Shown here piece after piece: positions 38,951 to 47,143 of a stretch of DNA of 61,807 nucleotides. Position 1 is the stretch's first letter; every line of letters begins with the position of its first letter. Below the pieces are notes generated by a model that was given only the letters and a program-made list of their open reading frames with translations, was not told where the DNA came from and did not search any database. The translations under genes were made by a program, and so were the position numbers. Source of the stretch: Pseudomonadota bacterium (GTDB lineage Bacteria; Desulfobacterota; Desulfobulbia; Desulfobulbales; Desulfocapsaceae); the NCBI GenBank assembly GCA_023412495.1, contig JAEYNP010000106.1, forward strand, positions 1 to 61,807, in the 5' to 3' direction.

Positions 38951-39730
38951 ATGCCATACCTTTTTGCCTTACAAGAATTACCCGGCAAGGCTTCCCTGCT
39001 CTTCCCCATCTTCCTCTTTGCAGCTTTTCTCCTGTCATCACACACCGCAGCGGCCCAGCAGATGAGGCCCGCCGGCTCGGTCCGCCTCACGCAACCGCAA
39101 CAGGCGAAGGAAGGCCAGGAGCTGAACCTGCTTGAACAGCGGCTGCTTCAAGAGGGCCTGGTCGATGTCCGCCGGCTCGATCCAACAATCGTGGTCGAGC
39201 TGAAATACGCGGCCGCCGACAATTTCATGGGGGTGAATATCTACCAGGGCCTGACTCAGGCCTATCTACGCACGGAAGCGGCCGGCAAGCTCGCCCTGGC
39301 CAATAGGATCCTTCATGAGCGCCATCCCAACCTGCGCATCCTGGTGGGCGATGCTGCCAGGCCTCGCTTTGTTCAGCAGCAGATGTGGAAACTGGTCGCC
39401 GGCACCCCCAAACAGCCCTATGTCGCCAACCCAAAAACAGGCTCGATGCACAATCACGGGGCGGCGGTAGATGTTACCCTCGTCGACGTGAATACCGGAG
39501 AACGGCTCGATATGGGTACGCCGCTCGACCACTTCGGCCCCCTCGCCCAGCCCCTTCTGGAGGACAGGTATCTGCGGGAGGGAAAACTGAGCGCCCGCCA
39601 GATCGAGAACCGCCTGATTCTGAGAAAGGTCATGGTCGATGCCGGCTGGCATCCGCTGGGCATCGAATGGTGGCATTTCGATGCCCATCCCAAGGAGTAT
39701 GTGCGCTTGAATTATCCGATCATCGAATAG
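38951..39730 (+). CDS. D-Ala-D-Ala dipeptidase (VanX/DdpX-like, peptidase M15)
   Basis: A 259-residue exported protein. The signal peptide ends near TAA (about 36). Zinc and catalytic motifs: DAARPRFVQQQMW (the Arg region of VanX), SMHNHGAAVDVTL (His and Asp zinc ligands) and EWWHFD (catalytic Glu and His ligand). The family hydrolyses D-alanyl-D-alanine; a periplasmic form suggests peptidoglycan peptide recycling rather than vancomycin resistance, and no vanH/vanA is present. Confidence 0.9.
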   Translation: MPYLFALQELPGKASLLFPIFLFAAFLLSSHTAAAQQMRPAGSVRLTQPQQAKEGQELNLLEQRLLQEGLVDVRRLDPTIVVELKYAAADNFMGVNIYQGLTQAYLRTEAAGKLALANRILHERHPNLRILVGDAARPRFVQQQMWKLVAGTPKQPYVANPKTGSMHNHGAAVDVTLVDVNTGERLDMGTPLDHFGPLAQPLLEDRYLREGKLSARQIENRLILRKVMVDAGWHPLGIEWWHFDAHPKEYVRLNYPIIE

Positions 39731-39764
39731 CTGCGGTCGCCGCTACCGGCCTCCCGCAGATGAT

Positions 39765-42491
39765 TCATTTCCGCTGCTCCCTCCTTGGGGCCTTGAGCGT
39801 CCCGCCGTTCATGATCAGCTTTTCCACCTCGACCAAAACAAAAACTGAGGCCGCGACCCCCACGATCCGCATCCAGTCCGCAAGCCCGAGGGGGGCGACA
39901 CCGAAGAGGTGCTGCATGAGCGGAAGATAGGTAAAAAGCAGCTGGGCCGCCAGCACCGCCCCGATGGACATAAGGACATAGCGATTGCCGAGCAACCCTT
40001 CGCGGGAGAGGACGGAGGCTCTCAGGTGGCGGCAGTTCAGCAGGTAAAACACCTCGAACATGACCAGGGCGTTGACCGCGACCGCCCGCGCGGCTTCGAT
40101 CGGCACGCCTCTCTGCCTGTCCCAGAGAAACAGGCCGAAGGTTCCCACCACCAGGATCAGCGAGACGAAGCTTATTCTCCAGATCAGAAAAAAGGACAGG
40201 ATCGGTTCTTCGGGGCTGCGAGGGGGACGCTTCATCACCCCGGCCTCCGACGGCTCAAAAGCGAGGGCCAGGGCCAGGGTCACGGCGGTCACCATGTTGA
40301 CCCACAGGATCTGGACCGGGGTGATCGGCAGCATGCTCCCCGACAGTATCGCCGCGATGATGATGCCGGCCTCGCCACCGTTGGTCGGCAGGATGAAGGT
40401 GATGGCCTTCTTGATGTTGTCGTAGACCGTGCGCCCCTCTTCGACCGCATGGGCGATGGAAGCGAAGTTGTCGTCGGCAAGCACCGTCTCGGCCGACTCC
40501 TTGGCAACCTCCGTGCCCTTGATCCCCATGGCCACGCCGACATCGGCGCGCTTGAGCGCCGGGGCGTCGTTGACACCGTCGCCGGTCATAGCCACCACCT
40601 CGCCGTCCGCCTGGAGGGCCTGCACCAGGCGAAGCTTGTGCTCCGGGCTCACCCGGGCGAAGACATCGACTTCTCTCACCGCTTCCCGGAGCTGCCCGTC
40701 GCTCATGGTGTCGAGTTCCCGGCCCGTCGTGACGGTCTCCCCGTCCCCGATCCCCATCTGCCCGCCGATCGCCCTGGCGGTGAGGGCGTGGTCGCCGGTG
40801 ATCATCTTCACCCGGATCCCGGCTGACAGGCATTGTCTCACGGCGGTGATGGCCTCCTCACGGGGCGGGTCGATGATCCCGCACAATCCCAGCAAGGTCA
40901 TGCCCTGGACGACGTCCCCGACTCCCAGGTCCTGCTTTTCGGCCTCTGCTTCCCTGCGGGCGATGGCAAGCACTCGTTGCCCCCTGGCGGCTATCTCCTC
41001 GATCTTGTGCTGCCAATATTCGAGGTCGATGGCCTCTTCCCGGCCATCGCGACGCTGCCTGTCGCACATCTCCAGCACTCTTTCCGGTGCGCCTTTCAGA
41101 TAGATTATCCCCTGCCCGTCGGGCCCGCGATGCAGGGTGGCCATGAACCTGTGTTCCGACTCGAAGGGGATGACATCGACCCGGGGAAAGGCTTCGCCCT
41201 CGCGAGCGGGATCCAATCCGGCCTTCATCCCGAGGGTGACGAGCGCCCCTTCGGTGGGGTCGCCCTCCAAGGTCCACCTGCCGTCGGCTTCGCGAACCGC
41301 GGACTCGTTGCAGAGCAGGGCGGCCCTGCACAGTTCAGGGAGATCCCGGTAGTCCGCGGGCGATTTTTCCACTCCCCCGGCGAAGAACCCTCCGCTCGGC
41401 GCATAGCCCGCCCCGCTGACTTCGAGCAGGGAATCGGCCATGGCCAGGGTCTGGACGGCCATCTCGTTGCGGGTGAGGGTGCCCGTCTTGTCGGAACAGA
41501 TCACCGTGACGGAGCCAAGGGTCTCCACCGCCGGCAGCCGGCGGATGATGGCGTGCCGCCGCGCCATGCGCTGCACGCCGATGGCCAGGGTGATGGTGAT
41601 GATGGCGGGCAGGCCTTCCGGGATGGCGGCCACGGCAAGGCCGACGACCGCGAAAAACATCTCGCTCAGGCTGTAATCCCTGACCATGATCCCGAAAATG
41701 AAGGCGGCCGCGGCAAGACCCAGGATGGCTCCGGTGAGCAGTCGCCCGAACTCGGCGATCCGGCGCAACAGTCTGGTGGTGAGGGGCTGCACCCTGGTCA
41801 GCATCTGATTGATACGGCCCAGCTCGGTGTGATCGCCGGTGGCGACGACTACCCCGGTGCCCTGTCCGTAGGTCACCAGGGTGCCGGAGTAGGCCATGCA
41901 CGGCCTGTCGCTGAGGGCGGAGGTCTCATCGACGGGGGTCACGCTCTTCTCCACCGGAACCGATTCGCCGGTGAGGGTGGCCTCGTCGATGCGAAGGTCC
42001 TTGACCTTCAGCAGGCGCAGGTCGGCGGGAACCTTGTCGCCAGACTGCAGGATGACGATGTCCCCCGGGACCAGCTGGTCCGCCTCCAGTTCCAGGCGCC
42101 TGCCGCCCCGCAGGACGAAACAGTACTGCGAGAGCATCGTGCGGATGGCCTCGAGGGCTTTCTCGGCCTTGCCTTCCTGAATGAAACCGATGAGCGCGTT
42201 GACCAGCACCACCCCGTAAATGACCCCCGCATCGATCCAGTGGCCGAGGAGCATGGTAACGACGCCCGCGACCAGAAGCACATAGATGAGGACATTATGG
42301 AATTGGGAGAAGAAACGGATGAGAGGCCCGCGTTTCTTCGGCGGACTCAGGCGGTTGGGGCCGTGGCGCGCCAGGCGTTTCCCGGCCTCTTCGGCGGTCA
42401 ACCCGCGGGCGTCTGCCGACAGGTGAGAAAGAACTGTCTCAACCTCGATGGAATGCCACGCAGGGGTTTGATCGGGCTTGACTTCCGACAT
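39765..42491 (-). CDS. P2-type cation-transporting ATPase (calcium-like)
   Basis: A 908-residue P-type ATPase: N-terminal cation_ATPase_N domain (about 8-75), actuator domain with LTGESVPVEK, a PEGLP motif in helix 4 (cation site), the phosphorylated Asp334 in CSDKTGTLT, an N-domain, the hinge MTGDGVNDAPALKRADVGVAMG, and six C-terminal helices with ILWVNMVTAVTLALALAFE. The set is typical of bacterial SERCA/PMCA-like pumps, probably exporting Ca2+ (Mn2+ or Na+ possible). It is divergent from pta across about 240 bases with no recognised feature apart from a GGAATTCC palindrome. Convergent with the dipeptidase gene. Confidence 0.93.
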   Translation of the reverse strand: MSEVKPDQTPAWHSIEVETVLSHLSADARGLTAEEAGKRLARHGPNRLSPPKKRGPLIRFFSQFHNVLIYVLLVAGVVTMLLGHWIDAGVIYGVVLVNALIGFIQEGKAEKALEAIRTMLSQYCFVLRGGRRLELEADQLVPGDIVILQSGDKVPADLRLLKVKDLRIDEATLTGESVPVEKSVTPVDETSALSDRPCMAYSGTLVTYGQGTGVVVATGDHTELGRINQMLTRVQPLTTRLLRRIAEFGRLLTGAILGLAAAAFIFGIMVRDYSLSEMFFAVVGLAVAAIPEGLPAIITITLAIGVQRMARRHAIIRRLPAVETLGSVTVICSDKTGTLTRNEMAVQTLAMADSLLEVSGAGYAPSGGFFAGGVEKSPADYRDLPELCRAALLCNESAVREADGRWTLEGDPTEGALVTLGMKAGLDPAREGEAFPRVDVIPFESEHRFMATLHRGPDGQGIIYLKGAPERVLEMCDRQRRDGREEAIDLEYWQHKIEEIAARGQRVLAIARREAEAEKQDLGVGDVVQGMTLLGLCGIIDPPREEAITAVRQCLSAGIRVKMITGDHALTARAIGGQMGIGDGETVTTGRELDTMSDGQLREAVREVDVFARVSPEHKLRLVQALQADGEVVAMTGDGVNDAPALKRADVGVAMGIKGTEVAKESAETVLADDNFASIAHAVEEGRTVYDNIKKAITFILPTNGGEAGIIIAAILSGSMLPITPVQILWVNMVTAVTLALALAFEPSEAGVMKRPPRSPEEPILSFFLIWRISFVSLILVVGTFGLFLWDRQRGVPIEAARAVAVNALVMFEVFYLLNCRHLRASVLSREGLLGNRYVLMSIGAVLAAQLLFTYLPLMQHLFGVAPLGLADWMRIVGVAASVFVLVEVEKLIMNGGTLKAPRREQRK

Positions 42492-42732
42492 GGAAAACCT
42501 CCCGTTATGAGCAAGTTAAAAAAATTTATCAGAAGAAGGCATGCGGGTCAACCCAACTTCAGGTTAGGATCAGGTTGTTGATTGCGGAATTCCAATTGAG
42601 GTGCCGATTTTGGAATCTGAGTATTGTTCGTCATAGTTCTTGGAGCAGCCGGAAATCACTGCTAGAATGTGGCAATTTCAGGGTGGCGGCCCGCTCCCTT
42701 TCATGCAACAGTACCGGCGGAGGCTGAAGACG

Positions 42733-44835
42733 ATGGCGAAAAATCTCTATATTACCGCTTTGGAGCCGAGAAGCGGGCTGTCCCTGATCAGTCTGGGGGT
42801 GATGGAGTTCCTGGTCCGCAACCTGGGCCGGGTGGCGTTCTTCAGGCCTATCATCAATCAGCGAACCATGGATGCCCGGGACGAGGTCATCCATCTCATC
42901 CTGAGCCGGTACAACCTCGAGCTCCCCTACGAGCGAATGTTCGCCTTTACCTTCGAGGAAGCGCGGAGCCTCATCTCCGAAAAGCGCAGCGACAGGCTCC
43001 TCGAAGGTATCCTCGACCGTTACAAGGCGCTGGAGGCGGACTACGATTTCGTGCTCTGTTTGGGTACCGACTATGAGAGCGAGTCGTCCGCCTTCGAGTT
43101 CAACCTCAATGTGGAAGTCGCCAAGAACCTGGCTTGCCCGATCCTGATGGTCGCGAGCGCCCGGGACGGGTCGGTCGACGGGGTGGTCAAATCCTGCCGG
43201 TTTGCCGTGGAGGCCTTCGAGGAAAGCGGATCGAACATCCTGTCGCTCATCGTCAACCGGGCGCCGGCGCAACAGCAGGCGGAGCTGCTAGCGACCCTGC
43301 GCGAGAGGCTGGTCGGCAAGCTCGATCTCATCTATTCCATCCCCTGCGAAGAGAGCCTTGACCGGCCGACCATGGCCGAGATCGTCAAGGCCTTGAACGC
43401 CAGGGTGATCTTCGGCCGGGAACGTCTGAACCGTCCGGTGTCGCGGTTCGTGATCGCCGCCATGAACCTGCGGAACTACCTGCCCCGTCTGAGCAACGAC
43501 AACCTGGTCATCACCCCAATCGATCGCCTGGATATCATCCTCGGCACCTTGGCCGCCTACCGCTCCACGAGCCTTCCCAACATCGGCGGGATGGTCCTGA
43601 CCGGCTACCTGCAGCCGGACGATCTGCTGCACGATCTGTTGCAGGGCATGGAAAACCTGGTGCCCATCGTCAAGGTGGAAGAGGATACCTTCACCGCCGC
43701 CACCAAGATCAAGGCCATCCACAGCAGCCTCACCCCCGATGCGCCGATCAAGGTCGAGGCGGCCCTGGGGCTGTTCGAGGCCCATGTCGACACCACCGAG
43801 CTGCGGGAGAAGATCGTCGGCTACACCCTCCTCTACACCACGCCGAAAATGTTCGAATTCAGCCTGATCAAGAGGGCGAAAGCGCACCGCCAGACCATCG
43901 TCCTGCCCGAGGGCGAGGAGGAGAGGATTCTCAGGGCGGCGGAGATCCTCCTGGCGCGTGATGCCGTCGACCTGATCCTGCTCGGCCGGAAAAAGAGCAT
44001 CGAGAAGAAGATTCAGGCGCTGGGCCTGACGCTTGCCGGGGTGCCAGTCATCGAGCCGACCGAGTCGGAGTTTTTCGAGGACTACGCGAACACCTACTAC
44101 CAGCTCCGCAAGCACAAGGGGATCACTCCCGACAACGCCAGGGACGTCATGTCCGGGGTCAACCACTTCGGGACCATGATGGTCTACAAGGGCCACGCCG
44201 ACGGCATGGTTTCGGGCGCGGTCCACTCCACGCTCAACACCGTGAGGCCCTCGCTGGAATTCGTCAAAACCAAGCCGGGCAGCACTATCATGTCCTCGGT
44301 TTTCTTCATGTGCCTGGAGGACCGGGTGCTGGTTTACGGGGACTGCGCCGTCAACCCCAGGCCGACCGCCGAACAGCTGGCGGAAATCGCCATCGAGTCG
44401 GCCAGGACCGCGGGGCTCTTCGGCATCACCCCCCTGGTGGCCATGCTCTCCTATTCCTCGGGGACCTCGGGAATCGGTGAAGAGGTGGAGAGGGTCAGGC
44501 GGGCGACGGAGATAGCCAGAAAGCTCGCCCCGCAGCTGCCGATCGAGGGGCCGATCCAGTATGACGCCGCGGTCGACGCCACGGTCGCCAAAACGAAGAT
44601 GCCGGACAGTCTGGTCGCCGGCAGGGCCACCGTCTTCATTTTCCCCGACCTCAACACCGGCAACAACACCTACAAGGCCGTGCAGCGTACCGCCGGGGCC
44701 GTGGCCATCGGGCCGGTCATGCAGGGGCTCAACCGCCCGGTCAACGACCTGAGCCGCGGCTGCCTCGTTCCGGACATCGTCAATACCGTGGCCATCACCG
44801 CTATCCAGGCCCAGGCCCAGAAGGGGCTGGTGTAG
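42733..44835 (+). CDS. pta: phosphate acetyltransferase, long form with DRTGG domain
   Basis: A 700-residue enzyme, the length of E. coli-type Pta. An N-terminal P-loop-like/BioD-like domain (about 1-200), a DRTGG regulatory domain (about 215-320) and the catalytic PTA domain (about 370-695, with VNHFGTMMVYKGHADGMVSGAVHST and the SYSSGTSG region) are all present. It interconverts acetyl-CoA and acetyl phosphate. No ackA is adjacent, which is unusual. Start at the ATG with GGAGG nine bases upstream; the frame is open 31 codons further. A carboxylate carrier gene follows after 29 bases. Confidence 0.95.
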   Translation: MAKNLYITALEPRSGLSLISLGVMEFLVRNLGRVAFFRPIINQRTMDARDEVIHLILSRYNLELPYERMFAFTFEEARSLISEKRSDRLLEGILDRYKALEADYDFVLCLGTDYESESSAFEFNLNVEVAKNLACPILMVASARDGSVDGVVKSCRFAVEAFEESGSNILSLIVNRAPAQQQAELLATLRERLVGKLDLIYSIPCEESLDRPTMAEIVKALNARVIFGRERLNRPVSRFVIAAMNLRNYLPRLSNDNLVITPIDRLDIILGTLAAYRSTSLPNIGGMVLTGYLQPDDLLHDLLQGMENLVPIVKVEEDTFTAATKIKAIHSSLTPDAPIKVEAALGLFEAHVDTTELREKIVGYTLLYTTPKMFEFSLIKRAKAHRQTIVLPEGEEERILRAAEILLARDAVDLILLGRKKSIEKKIQALGLTLAGVPVIEPTESEFFEDYANTYYQLRKHKGITPDNARDVMSGVNHFGTMMVYKGHADGMVSGAVHSTLNTVRPSLEFVKTKPGSTIMSSVFFMCLEDRVLVYGDCAVNPRPTAEQLAEIAIESARTAGLFGITPLVAMLSYSSGTSGIGEEVERVRRATEIARKLAPQLPIEGPIQYDAAVDATVAKTKMPDSLVAGRATVFIFPDLNTGNNTYKAVQRTAGAVAIGPVMQGLNRPVNDLSRGCLVPDIVNTVAITAIQAQAQKGLV

Positions 44836-44864
44836 AAGCCTTTCCGCAGGGGGCGTACAGAAAA

Positions 44865-46244
44865 ATGGTCCACCGGATCAGAACGTCCATCGTCGTCCTC
44901 GCCCTGATCACCGGAGTTCTCCTCATTCTCCTGCCGCCATCCTTTCTGAACCAGGGTGCGGCGAAGGCCGCCGCCTTCACCCTGGTCATCCTGTCCCTCT
45001 GGGCCACCGGGCTGATCCCCGAGTATCTTACCGCCCTGATCTTCTTCACCGGGGCGATGCTGCTCGGTCTCGCCCCGCCGGCGGTGGTCTTTTCCGGCTT
45101 CTCCTCCACAGCCTTCTGGCTGATCCTCGGCGGCATGGTGCTCGGTGCCGCCATCCATGTCACCGGGCTCGGAAGACGAATCGCGGCGCTGGCGGCCGCC
45201 CGTATGGGCAGCAGCTACGCCTGGCTGATCTTCGGGCTTGTCCTTGCCGGGATGCTGCTCAGCCTGGTGATGCCCTCGGCCTTCGGCCGGGTCGTCCTGC
45301 TAGTGCCCATCGGCGTGGGCATCGCCGAGCAGTTTGGACTTAAAAGAGGCGGAAAAGGCTATACCGGCATCATCATTGCAGTCGTGCTCGGACCGCTTCT
45401 GCCGGGTTTCGCCATCCTGCCGTCAAACGTCGCCAACATGGTCCTGGCCGGTCTCTCCGAAAACCTGTACGGCTACACGCCGCTCTACGGGGAATACCTT
45501 CTCCTGCATTTTCCGGTTCTCGGCCTGCTCAAGGGGGTGCTGCTCTGGGCCCTGATCCTCTTTTTCTATCCCGACAGGCTGTCTGTCGGGGGCGAGGAGT
45601 CCCAGCAGGAGCGGGTCCCCATGCAGCGGGACGAGAAGATACTGACCATTGTGCTGCTCGCCCTGCTCGCCCTGTGGGTCACCGATTTTCTCCATCATAT
45701 CTCCCCCGCCTGGGTGGCCATGGCCGGGGCCTGCATCGTCCTCCTGCCGGCTGTCGGCATCGTCCGGCCGCAGTTGTTCCAGCAGCAGATAAATTTCGGC
45801 TCCCTCCTCTATATCGGCGGCATTCTCGGCCTGGGGCAGATGATCAATCACACCGGCCTGGGCAGCAGCCTTGCCGAAAATGTCATCCGGGCCCTGCCCC
45901 TCGATCCTGCCGACCCCTTCATCAATTTCTCCTGTCTCGGGGCCCTTGCGCTGTTTACCGGGGTCTTCACCACTCAGCCCGGCATTCCCGCCGTCCTGAC
46001 GCCTTTTGCCGGGGAACTGGCGGCCGCCACCGGCTTCCCGGTCAAGGCCGTGCTCATGACCCAGGTGCTGGGTTTTTCCCAGCCGCTCTTTCCCTACCAG
46101 GTGCCGCCCCTGCTCATCGGCCTCCAGATGGCGGGGGTTCGCGCGGGCCATGGCTTCAAGGTCTGCCTGCTCCTGGTGGCGGGATGCTTTCTTCTGCTTT
46201 TCCCTGTGGATTACCTCTGGTGGCGGGTGACTGGCTGGTTGTGA
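44865..46244 (+). CDS. DASS/SLC13-family carboxylate transporter
   Basis: A 459-residue protein with about twelve membrane helices of the divalent anion:Na+ symporter superfamily. Visible family features include the re-entrant-loop region around VLGPLLPGFAILPSNVANMVLAGL in the first half, with Asn/Ser residues typical of the substrate site, and a matching TGVFTTQPGIPAVLTPFAGELA region in the second half. Probable substrates are dicarboxylates or related anions; the tight linkage to pta suggests a link to carbon acid metabolism. Confidence 0.85.
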   Translation: MVHRIRTSIVVLALITGVLLILLPPSFLNQGAAKAAAFTLVILSLWATGLIPEYLTALIFFTGAMLLGLAPPAVVFSGFSSTAFWLILGGMVLGAAIHVTGLGRRIAALAAARMGSSYAWLIFGLVLAGMLLSLVMPSAFGRVVLLVPIGVGIAEQFGLKRGGKGYTGIIIAVVLGPLLPGFAILPSNVANMVLAGLSENLYGYTPLYGEYLLLHFPVLGLLKGVLLWALILFFYPDRLSVGGEESQQERVPMQRDEKILTIVLLALLALWVTDFLHHISPAWVAMAGACIVLLPAVGIVRPQLFQQQINFGSLLYIGGILGLGQMINHTGLGSSLAENVIRALPLDPADPFINFSCLGALALFTGVFTTQPGIPAVLTPFAGELAAATGFPVKAVLMTQVLGFSQPLFPYQVPPLLIGLQMAGVRAGHGFKVCLLLVAGCFLLLFPVDYLWWRVTGWL

Positions 46245-46350
46245 TATTCGGCGATCCGCCCACCTCAATATGCGGCCAGCGCATCCCCGAAAAGGCGGCT
46301 GCGGTCGGCGTCATTGGCCTGTGCCCCGGAATATTTTTTTCATCGCCGCC

Positions 46351-46497
46351 TCACCCATTCGCCAACATAGCCGTAAGCCTGGCCAATGACTCGGCAACAA
46401 TGCGGCCCTGCCGCTCGATGCTGCCGATGATCTCCTGCGGCGAACGTTCATCTACCTTGGCAACGGCATTGGGATTGACCGCCTTCAGGTCGCCGCG
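46351..46497 (-). pseudogene. hsdM: hsdM 3'-end remnant (type I restriction methylase)
   Basis: Reading the minus strand up to a TGA at 46351 gives RGDLKAVNPNAVAKVDE... ending ...ESLARLTAMLANG, about 48 residues. This matches the C-terminal tail typical of type I N6-adenine methylases (DLKAVNPN, then RTPEELL-like, then IVAESLARL). It has no start and is joined directly onto the broken rhuM-like frame at about 46495, in a different frame, implying a deletion between the two genes. Confidence 0.6.
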
Positions 46498-46835
46498 CTT
46501 TTCACCCGATAGCCTACGGAGATGATCATGTCCAGGTTGTAAAAATCCAGTTCCCGGCGAACCTCCCGGTTCCCCTCCTGACGAACTGTTAAGAATTTCT
46601 TAATAGTTGCCTCGGGAAGCAATTCACCTTCCTCAAAGATGTTCCGGATATGCATGCTGATATTCGGAACGGTAGTTTGAAACAGCTCCGCCATCAACTG
46701 CTGGGTAAGCCAAACCGTTTCTCCTTCCAGCCGCACATCAAGCTTCACCTGCCCATCGTCGGTTTGATAGACCAGCAGCTGGCCCATGTGCGGGGCGTCT
46801 TGTCGTCGTGTTTCTTCATGTGTCTTTTTTGCCAT
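46485..46835 (-). pseudogene. rhuM: truncated RhuM-family gene
   Basis: A 116-residue frame matching the N-terminal third of RhuM (virulence-RhuM) proteins: YQTDDGQVKLDVRLEGETVWLTQ, LMAELFQTTVPNISMHIRNIF and LDFYNLDMIISVGYRVKS. It ends five codons later because it runs out of frame into the hsdM tail. Full-length RhuM is about 330 residues. RhuM genes are common inside type I restriction loci, so this fits a decayed hsd operon. Confidence 0.8.
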
Positions 46836-46837
46836 GA

Positions 46838-47143
46838 TTACATCTCGAAGGCCTGGGCCAGGATTTTCTGGGGCAGGAGGTTGATGTCGTTAATTTTGGA
46901 TTCGATGGCCCGCCGCATCGGTTTGAGAGAGGTCAGGGCCGACGAGGCCTTTTGCTGGACGGTGAAGTCCGGCAGTTCGATTTCACCGTCGGCCAGACGG
47001 TTGAAGAGCATACGCTCGCGCACCGCGCCACGGGCCAGTGAAAGGATGCACCGCTCGCCGATGGCGAACGAAGCCAGTAATAGAACAAGCTGGAATCGAC
47101 CAGGCCCTTCTTTTTTTTGCAAAGCGACGTAACCCGCCATCAT
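46838..47143 (-). pseudogene. hsdS: hsdS 3'-end remnant (specificity subunit)
   Basis: A 101-residue frame whose second half (ARGAVRERMLF, IELPDFTVQQKASSAL, LKPMRRAIESKINDINLLPQKILAQAFEM) matches the C-terminal conserved region and tail helix of type I specificity subunits. There is no target-recognition domain. The first 20-25 residues look unrelated, and the apparent start overlaps the helicase stop by chance. Part of the decayed type I restriction locus. Confidence 0.6.

Noticed and set aside
38951..39730. Vancomycin-resistance role for the VanX-like dipeptidase
   Set aside because: No vanH, vanA or vanRS genes nearby, and the protein has a signal peptide, unlike cytoplasmic VanX.
39765..42491. 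Reading the P-type ATPase as a copper exporter linked to the NosL operon
   Set aside because: It lacks the CPC/CPx helix motif and N-terminal metal-binding domains; the PEGLP motif and domain set are those of P2-type calcium-like pumps.
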